Source: an uncultured Lentisphaeria bacterium (GTDB taxonomy: Bacteria; Verrucomicrobiota; Lentisphaeria; JABSQK01; CAJWLW01). From it: 11,814 nucleotides of DNA. Below, in pieces: positions 7,505-11,814 of this stretch; position 1 is the first letter of the stretch; the number at the start of each line of letters is the position of its first letter. Position numbers and translations under genes: made by a program. The notes under the pieces were generated by a model that saw only the letters and a program-made list of their open reading frames with translations, was not told the DNA's origin and ran no database searches. The stretch is from positions 1 through 11,814 of the forward strand of contig CAJWLW010000129.1 in assembly GCA_913042885.1 (NCBI GenBank), given 5' to 3'.

Positions 7505-8029
7505 ATGAAAACCAGCGCAATGACAGAGCCCGCACTCGCTGTTCTGCTCCTCATAACCGTCGCTGGTTGTGCCACGCTGCCGGACAAAAACCCCGCTCCG
7601 CCGGAGTCGAGCCAAAGTCCGAATCTGAAATGCCCGAAGATCTCGGAAAAAATAACGCTGGACGGCAAGCTGGATGAGCCGACTGGTCGCGGGTTGCAGA
7701 ACTTCCGTTTATGCTTTCCCGCGACTTACTATGGTGGCGATTCGGCGACTGAATGGGATTGCGCCATGAGATCGAACGTGACTGTCGACGGCACGTTGAA
7801 CAACTGGCGCGACCGCGGCTGGGCAGTCGAGCTCGCCATCCCGTTGGCCGACCTGAATGAGGTGTTCGACGAGCGTATCGAGTCTGGAACCCGGCTGTTA
7901 TTCTCATTGTGCCGTTACAATTACGGCCGTTATTTGGATGCCAAGGAGTTGAGCAGCACCTCGGACCTGGCCGTCACCAATTTCCACCGCTACGAGGACT
8001 TTGGCACTATCGAGTTTACCCGAGAATGA
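7505..8029 (+). CDS. Short CBM9-like (carbohydrate-binding) lipoprotein with an internally shortened domain
   Basis: This is a 174-residue lipoprotein. The start at 7505 has AGGAG 9 bases upstream and gives a proper lipoprotein signal (LLLITVAGC, Cys22). The frame is open further upstream to 7343, but that extension would bury the signal. After a Pro/Ser linker (about 24-45), the protein shows landmarks of the CBM9-like sandwich seen in PVC proteins: KITLDGKLDEP (49-59), VDGTLNNWRDRGWAVELAIPL (about 94-114), RLLFSLCRYNYGRY (130-143) and FHRYEDFGTIEF (160-171). In family members I know, KLDEP is usually followed by W and about 60-80 residues of strands before the next landmark; here only about 34 residues intervene, so part of the sandwich appears missing although the frame is intact. 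It may be a decayed or minimal binding module. No convincing promoter was found in the 161 bp upstream. Its stop is 2 bp from the convergent FG-GAP gene. Confidence 0.78.
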   Translation: MKTSAMTEPALAVLLLITVAGCATLPDKNPAPPESSQSPNLKCPKISEKITLDGKLDEPTGRGLQNFRLCFPATYYGGDSATEWDCAMRSNVTVDGTLNNWRDRGWAVELAIPLADLNEVFDERIESGTRLLFSLCRYNYGRYLDAKELSSTSDLAVTNFHRYEDFGTIEFTRE

Positions 8030-8031
8030 TT

Positions 8032-9567
8032 TCAATCCGAATTCGGCTGTGAAGCCGTTTTGGAAACCACATACGTCACTGTCTGGTCGACTGCTACGTC
8101 TTTGATCGTCGAGGATGCACCGCCCGGGGCGAGGATCTGCAGATTGACTGGGCCGGCGTGCTCGCCGAGGCCGAAATGCAGCGTCAGGTCGTGCTGGCTG
8201 CCCGCACCGGTCCCCCCCTCCACCTGGCGCGTCAACAGTTTGTTGTCGATGGCTATGCGTACCTGTGTACCGATGGCGGCGCTGTTGACCGTCTTGCCGT
8301 CGCCCTTCAGATGTACTTTCAGCCAGTGATTCTGCTTCGCGGGCGTCGATTCGCCCGGTATTGCATTGCCGTTGTTGACGAACAACTTGTGGTCAGTGAT
8401 CAGATCGAGATCCCCGTCGTTGTCGAAATCGGCCCAGGCGGCACCGTAGGTTTTGCCCATGTCTGCGAGGCCTGCGGCTGCGGTTACGTTGGTCATGATC
8501 CAGTCCTGATGCGATGTCTTCCCGTCGTTTCGAAAGAGGCGGGCGCTGTCGCCGGGATAGACGGTCGTGATATACAGGTCCAGATCCCCGTCGTTGTCGT
8601 AATCACCCAAGGCCGGTGTGGCGTATGACTCCTGCCAGTTTGCGCCGCTGAGCTCGGTGTTGCGAAAAAAATGCCAGTCGTTGTCCGGGTTGCGATTGCC
8701 CGGACCCATGTTCTTGTAGAATGCCGCGAAGTCCTGCGTGCCGTCGCCCCAATTGTGCCGGAAGTTGCCGACGAACAGATCGATATGCCCGTCATTGTCG
8801 ACATCGCCCCAGGCGGAACCGATGGTATGACCGAAGGCATGACCGTCGCCCGGTTTGTAATGACCCTGCACGCCGTACGCTTCCGCCGTGTTCGCAAAAA
8901 CCGCGCTGCCGTTGTTCTGCCAGAGGATGTTCGGCTGTAGGCTGTAGTGGGAGACGTAGATGTCCTGGTCGCCGTCCTGGTCGAAGTCGCATGAGGTGAC
9001 TGCTTTCGTGCGCAGGAACGGCTCCGCCTGTTCCCAGTCCCTGGTGAAGACGCCGTTGTTATTCATCATGATGGCGTCGGGCTGGGATGCATTCCGGAAT
9101 TGGAACCCGCAGACATAGAGATCGACGAACCCGTTGTTGTCGTAGTCGGCCCAGCTGGCGCCGTAGGTGTTGCGCGCTGAGATCGCCGGCATCTCGACCT
9201 TGGTGAAGGCTGCTTTCTCTGCAGTGCTCTCGTTGCGGTACAGCGCGTTGCTGTCCCAGGCGTAGATATCGAGACGCCCGTCGTTGTTGTAATCCGCCCA
9301 GATACCGTCGAGGCCGAATTCGTCGGTCACGGCAAACACGTCTTTGAAGCCTGTCCCGGCGTTATTGCGGTAGACGCGGTTGCCGCAGAGGAAATCGACG
9401 AAGCCGTCGTTGTTGTAATCGCCCCAGGCGATCCGCTGCCCGGCCAGGCCCGGTACCAGCTCTGCGGTTCGGTTGGTGAAAGTCTGGCCGCCGCATGGCA
9501 CTGTGCAGAGTATCATGACTGCCAGATTAAACGGCATAATAAACAGCCAATTCAGTCGCAATTGCAT
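8032..9567 (-). CDS. Exported FG-GAP/VCBS seven-repeat protein with C-terminal ASPIC/UnbV domain
   Basis: This is a 511-residue protein. The start at 9567 gives a signal peptide (MQLRLNWLFIMPFNLAVMILC, cleavage near residue 28) and has TAGGC about 8 bases upstream; an upstream in-frame GTG at 9627 has no Shine-Dalgarno sequence and would add 20 charged residues. Seven calcium-loop repeats lie at about 48, 90, 139, 192, 253, 320 and 378 (for example WADYNNDGRLDIY and LGDYDNDGDLDLY), sufficient for a complete seven-bladed propeller. Residues about 414-500 form an ASPIC/UnbV domain: HWLKVHLKG, then IGTQVRIAI, then HDLTLHFGLGEHAGPVNLQI. This architecture is that of the CRTAC1-like secreted family, whose molecular function is mostly unknown and which is often annotated as adhesion-related. 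The other FG-GAP protein in this window has the same number of repeats but different flanking domains. A divergent promoter region separates this gene from the pseudopilin gene. Confidence 0.92.
   Translation of the reverse strand: MQLRLNWLFIMPFNLAVMILCTVPCGGQTFTNRTAELVPGLAGQRIAWGDYNNDGFVDFLCGNRVYRNNAGTGFKDVFAVTDEFGLDGIWADYNNDGRLDIYAWDSNALYRNESTAEKAAFTKVEMPAISARNTYGASWADYDNNGFVDLYVCGFQFRNASQPDAIMMNNNGVFTRDWEQAEPFLRTKAVTSCDFDQDGDQDIYVSHYSLQPNILWQNNGSAVFANTAEAYGVQGHYKPGDGHAFGHTIGSAWGDVDNDGHIDLFVGNFRHNWGDGTQDFAAFYKNMGPGNRNPDNDWHFFRNTELSGANWQESYATPALGDYDNDGDLDLYITTVYPGDSARLFRNDGKTSHQDWIMTNVTAAAGLADMGKTYGAAWADFDNDGDLDLITDHKLFVNNGNAIPGESTPAKQNHWLKVHLKGDGKTVNSAAIGTQVRIAIDNKLLTRQVEGGTGAGSQHDLTLHFGLGEHAGPVNLQILAPGGASSTIKDVAVDQTVTYVVSKTASQPNSD
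8415..8440. repeat. 26 bp identical segment shared by the two FG-GAP genes (copy 2 of 2)
   Basis: Identical to 1809-1834. It encodes the seventh calcium loop of the 511-residue FG-GAP protein, while the other copy lies in the first loop of the 828-residue protein, so the two copies are not at equivalent positions. Confidence 0.7.
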
Positions 9568-9750
9568 CGCTTTGCCTATTCTGCTTGCCAGCTTGGAACC
9601 GCATCTTTCTTCCCTCTGTCTCTCCACCAGCCGGAGATTATGATGATGAAAGACAGGGTACGGGGCGGGTAAGCTATCCCCGCGGCCAGACGGTTCAACA
9701 GGATGACTGCGGTATTGTCAGATAGAATCGAAAAATCGTTGGTCCGGCAA

Positions 9751-9770
9751 CTTCGACAACCTTCGAAACC
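9751..9770 (+). repeat. Tandem ten-base direct repeat next to the -35 box
   Basis: CTTCGACAAC is followed directly by CTTCGAAACC, with eight of ten positions identical. The pair ends one base before the -35 hexamer. A ten-base period would place both copies on the same helix face, as is common for activator binding sites. The repeat is short and could be chance. Confidence 0.3.
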
Positions 9771-9771
9771 G

Positions 9772-9800
9772 TTGATTATTTCCGGCCATAAGTATATAGT
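9772..9800 (+). promoter_or_regulatory. Sigma70-type promoter for the pseudopilin gene
   Basis: TTGATT (9772-9777) and TATAGT (9795-9800) are separated by exactly 17 bases, close to the TTGACA/TATAAT consensus. Initiation near 9807 would give a leader of about 75 bases before the ATG at 9882. This is the best promoter match found in the window. Confidence 0.6.
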
Positions 9801-9881
9801 GAAAATCTTGGACACTAACCACTAAGCACCGATGTAGCGACGCACACATCGCCGTTGCCAGATACCGCAAGGTCGAACAAG

Positions 9882-10700
9882 ATGTCCCGCCGCCGCTTCA
9901 CCCTTATCGAGATGCTCGTCGTCATTGCCATCATTGCCGTTCTGGCTGCGATGCTGTTGCCCGCGTTAGGCTCAGCCCGCGAACGGGGTAAGCAGATAAG
10001 CTGCCTGTCAAACACCAAACATTTTGCCATCGCCTTCCAGGCGTATGCGTACGACCACGACACCCGCCTGCCCGGCGTCAATCGTCCGATAGACCCCGGC
10101 GGCTACCCCATTTCCTGGTACTATTCACTGAGTGAATACCTCAGTTTTGAATACAGCGATCACGTTGCCGATGTGTCGGTAACAGCGCCGCGCAGGTGGG
10201 ATAAGTTCCCGGATATTTGGGACTGCCCGACCGCCGTCAAGCCGTCATCCGAGGAGTTGTGGACGTCGCCACCCGGGTCATCCTCGTCGTTTTGGAAGCC
10301 TTACGACCACAATTGGAACGTCATCGGCTACAACAATACAGCCGCCTACCCGACTCCCTGGGGGCGCGACCCTTTTCTCATTGAGGAAGTCTCTCCGAGC
10401 ATGACAATAATTCTGGCGGATTCGTATGGCGGCGATATTTATATACCGGATTTTATGGGGCAGACGATGGATATGGACTATGACGGAAACGGTGTCGCTG
10501 ACACCAATGCGACCTTGCAGAGTGACAAGGCCAACGAATACAGGGTTCCGGAGTACCCGTACAATGGCCTCGGTGCCCGCCACCTGCAACGACCGACTGC
10601 CAATGTGTCCTTCGTGGACGGCCATGCCAGAGCCTATTACATTGACGACCTGTTGCCCTCGGCGTCCACCGACCTGTGGAACAACGCCCTGTGGCCGTAA
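9882..10700 (+). CDS. Type II/IV pseudopilin-like protein with prepilin leader (Lentisphaerota style)
   Basis: This is a 272-residue protein with a prepilin-type N-terminus: a short basic leader MSRRR, then FTLIEMLVVIAIIAVLAAML, with the conserved Glu at position +5 counted from Phe. The start at 9882 is chosen because it gives this short leader and has AAGG 9 bases upstream; an upstream TTG at 9855 would lengthen the leader by nine residues. The usual Gly at -1 is replaced by Arg, which I have come to associate with Lentisphaerota pilins. The C-terminal region carries the PVC-typical H-Xn-DG motif, here with n = 11 (RHLQRPTANVSFVDGHA, about 233-249). A calcium-loop-like segment, DYDGNGVADTN (199-209), sits in the middle. 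Processing by a prepilin peptidase and assembly into a type II-like pseudopilus or export as a minor pilin are inferred. No secretion-system genes are nearby; PVC genomes often scatter many such genes. A hairpin follows the stop. Confidence 0.93.
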   Translation: MSRRRFTLIEMLVVIAIIAVLAAMLLPALGSARERGKQISCLSNTKHFAIAFQAYAYDHDTRLPGVNRPIDPGGYPISWYYSLSEYLSFEYSDHVADVSVTAPRRWDKFPDIWDCPTAVKPSSEELWTSPPGSSSSFWKPYDHNWNVIGYNNTAAYPTPWGRDPFLIEEVSPSMTIILADSYGGDIYIPDFMGQTMDMDYDGNGVADTNATLQSDKANEYRVPEYPYNGLGARHLQRPTANVSFVDGHARAYYIDDLLPSASTDLWNNALWP

Positions 10701-10718
10701 AGTTTAACAGCCCCAAAG

Positions 10719-10736
10719 CTGTGCCTGCAGGCACAG
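10719..10736 (+). terminator. Hairpin after the pseudopilin gene, probable weak terminator
   Basis: CTGTGCC-TGCA-GGCACAG forms a perfect seven-base stem with a four-base loop, starting 18 bases after the stop codon. The following bases (ATCTTTCAC) make only a poor U tract, so termination may be partial, allowing some read-through to the next gene, or the element may be an mRNA-stabilising hairpin. Confidence 0.5.
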
Positions 10737-10922
10737 ATCTTTCACATCAGCTCAATTTGTCAACTTGATCGTCGACCGGGTTCGCATTGGAGCACGGCGA
10801 CGTGGAGAAGGGGCGCTGGTCAACGATCAGGTTGATAAATTCAGTTCACGGCTCCGTCGCCTCAAGAAGCGCCGGGGCCAATGCAATGCAAGAACGACAA
10901 CCAAGGTAAGGAACACACCGCC

Positions 10923-11495
10923 ATGCCAAAGAAACTGCTCATTTTCGTCACGACTCTCGTACTGGTTCAAATCGTCGCGGCGGCGGAACCCACCATTCTC
11001 TCGGGCTACGGCAAGACAGAATGGGGACAGTCGCTGGAAGAGGTGCAGGCAATTCTGCCCGATGGGGTAGTCAATGGCGATGCCACGCTGGAGGCTCAGT
11101 ACGTTGTCGAAGGTGATGGTGCGGTCGTCAAGACGACTTATAATTTCATCGGCGGCGAACTGTTTGCCGTATATGTTGCCTTCGAGCTCCCGAGCCGGCC
11201 CGAGACCGGTCCGGACAAGGAGGGCGCCATGGTCCTGAGGGCGAAGGTCGAGAAGAAATACTACAGCACAGAGGAAAGCAGACCGTTGCTCCAGGACGCC
11301 GGGGTTCAAGTCAATGTGAACCCGGTATCGACCGGGCGGATCGTTGTTGTTTACATGAATCGGAAGGTGCGCCGAGCCGGTGCCGAGCGTCTGGCGGCGG
11401 CGAAGCAGGCGGCGGCGGCGGCGGCACGAGAGGAAGCGCTCAAGGGCGGGCGGGCTCAGGAAATCGACGCTGCCGGCGTCGACGACGCGCTGTGA
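10923..11495 (+). CDS. Exported small protein of unknown function with alanine-rich C-terminus
   Basis: This is a 190-residue protein. The start at 10923 gives a clean signal peptide (MPKKLLIFVTTLVLVQIVAA, cleavage near residue 21); an in-frame ATG at 10881 would place 14 polar residues before it. AAGGA lies about 10 bases upstream. Residues about 28-150 form a compact alpha/beta domain: TEWGQSLEEVQAILPDG, then KTTYNFIGGELFAVYVAFE, then a lysine-rich segment with KVEKKYY. The WG-x-S-x-EEV start followed by a beta hairpin resembles small periplasmic domains annotated as hypothetical in many proteobacterial and PVC genomes, but I cannot name the family. Residues about 150-178 (RRAGAERLAAAKQAAAAAARE) are predicted to be a charged helix or coiled coil, partly encoded by a GGC triplet run. 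It follows the pseudopilin on the same strand with a 222 bp gap. No strong promoter was recognised in that gap. Confidence 0.82.
   Translation: MPKKLLIFVTTLVLVQIVAAAEPTILSGYGKTEWGQSLEEVQAILPDGVVNGDATLEAQYVVEGDGAVVKTTYNFIGGELFAVYVAFELPSRPETGPDKEGAMVLRAKVEKKYYSTEESRPLLQDAGVQVNVNPVSTGRIVVVYMNRKVRRAGAERLAAAKQAAAAAAREEALKGGRAQEIDAAGVDDAL
11408..11425 (+). repeat. GGC triplet run within the alanine-rich segment
   Basis: Six consecutive GGC units lie inside the preceding gene and encode part of a run of six Ala residues. Triplet changes would alter helix length without a frameshift. Whether it varies between strains is unknown. Confidence 0.6.
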
Positions 11496-11506
11496 CTGGG
11501 CGTGAC

Positions 11507-11541
11507 AAAAAAACGGCCGGACCATGCTGATGATCCGGCCG
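11507..11541 (-). terminator. Strong Rho-independent terminator of the minus-strand surface-protein gene
   Basis: Read on the minus strand, CGGCCGGA and TCCGGCCG form an eight-base GC-rich stem, extended by a further CAT/ATG pairing after one mismatch around a four-base loop, and are followed directly by seven T (11507-11513 on the given strand are A). It lies 36 bases after the stop codon at 11578. In the plus direction the hairpin is not followed by T residues, so it would only poorly terminate the facing gene. Confidence 0.88.
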
Positions 11542-11577
11542 GGCTGTCGTCAGTAACGGGATAATCTCGGCGATCTC

Positions 11578-11814
11578 CTAAAAAGCATTGCCGGTGACGT
11601 TGCCTTTTACCGCGAGGTTGCCGCTTGCATCAATTTCCATGACCTTTGTGCTGTTGAAGTAAAACTGGACGGTGCTGCCGCTCATGCCGATCTCGAGGTT
11701 GTTGCCGACGTCGTTCTCCAGCCTAATGCTCACATCACCCCATGGCCCCACAGTGTTCCGGATATGGAGGGTTTTCGGAAAACCGGGAACAGAAGCCGGT
11801 TCACCAGTGCCGAT
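11578..11814 (-). CDS. C-terminal fragment of a surface or tail-fibre-like repeat protein
   Basis: The frame is open from the right edge of the window to TAG at 11578-11580, giving the last 78 residues; the start is beyond the window. The fragment begins IGTGEPASVPGFPKTLHIRN, and continues with SIRLENDVGNNLEIGMSG, VQFYFNSTKVMEIDASGNL and a terminal KGNVTGNAF. This closely resembles the repeating IGT-x-P-x-LHV pattern and strand-rich shafts of phage tail-fibre, S74-peptidase-type and shufflon-like surface proteins. The fragment stops right after the repeat, without a visible chaperone or peptidase domain. A long fibrous adhesin or prophage structural protein is the likely identity, but the rest must be seen. 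A strong terminator follows. It is convergent with the alanine-rich protein gene. Confidence 0.75.
   Translation of the reverse strand: MGTGEPASVPGFPKTLHIRNTVGPWGDVSIRLENDVGNNLEIGMSGSTVQFYFNSTKVMEIDASGNLAVKGNVTGNAF

Larger units (their letters stand above)
9568..9881. other. 314 bp divergent intergenic region
   Basis: This is the only gap longer than 300 bp. It separates the minus-strand FG-GAP gene from the plus-strand pseudopilin gene. It holds the plus-strand promoter at 9772-9800, a tandem pair of ten-base units just upstream of it, and the two ribosome binding sites. No credible small ORF, tRNA or strong hairpin was seen. I could not assign a minus-strand promoter; CATAAT at 9637-9642 (minus) lacks a matching -35. 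Confidence 0.6.

Noticed and set aside
9568..9627. A GTG start 20 codons upstream for the 511-residue FG-GAP protein
   Set aside because: It has no Shine-Dalgarno sequence and adds charged residues before the signal peptide.
1..11814. CRISPR array, insertion sequence, tRNA or defence system
   Set aside because: No regular spaced repeats, transposase motifs, cloverleaf or known defence domains were seen; the repeated short DNA matches all encode FG-GAP calcium loops.

Overview
The window looks like an accessory stretch of a GC-rich bacterial chromosome, most likely from the PVC superphylum (Lentisphaerota or a close relative; a Hydrogenedentota- or Verrucomicrobiota-like source is possible). 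The main clues are a pseudopilin with the N-terminus RRRFTLIEMLVV, lacking Gly before the Phe and followed by AAMLLPAL, a pattern I associate with Lentisphaerota; a YdjY-domain protein; and a high density of FG-GAP/VCBS propellers and Asp-box (BNR/sialidase-like) proteins. The taxonomic call is an inference from protein style; no rRNA, tRNA or core gene is present.

Layout: (1) at 2-445 (+), the C-terminal end of an unrecognised membrane-anchored protein; (2) on the minus strand, an exported YdjY-acylphosphatase fusion (3149-4117) followed by a large exported seven-repeat FG-GAP protein (544-3030); (3) on the plus strand, an Asp-box lipoprotein with two carboxypeptidase-regulatory-like domains (4297-6096), ending 26 bp from a convergent leaderless Asp-box protein (6123-7343, minus); (4) a short CBM9-like lipoprotein that seems to lack the middle of its domain (7505-8029, plus), ending 2 bp from a second exported seven-repeat FG-GAP protein with an ASPIC/UnbV C-terminus (8032-9567, minus); (5) a 314 bp divergent intergenic region with a good sigma70-type promoter driving the pseudopilin (9882-10700, plus), which ends in a hairpin; (6) an exported small protein with an alanine-rich tail (10923-11495, plus); (7) facing it behind a strong minus-strand terminator, the last 78 residues of a surface or tail-fibre-like protein (11578-11814, minus).

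Of the ten genes, eight have complete N-termini. Six of those begin with a Sec or lipoprotein signal and one with a prepilin leader; only the 406-aa Asp-box protein has none. The common theme is therefore cell-surface or periplasmic proteins with beta-propeller and beta-sandwich folds, plausibly for glycan binding, glycan hydrolysis and adhesion. Strand changes are frequent, so this is not one operon: only 4117->544 and 9882->11495 could be co-transcribed pairs. I see no CRISPR array, insertion sequence, integrase, tRNA or defence gene. The most unusual items are the exported YdjY-acylphosphatase fusion, the pair of seven-repeat propellers with different appended domains, and the shortened CBM9-like lipoprotein.
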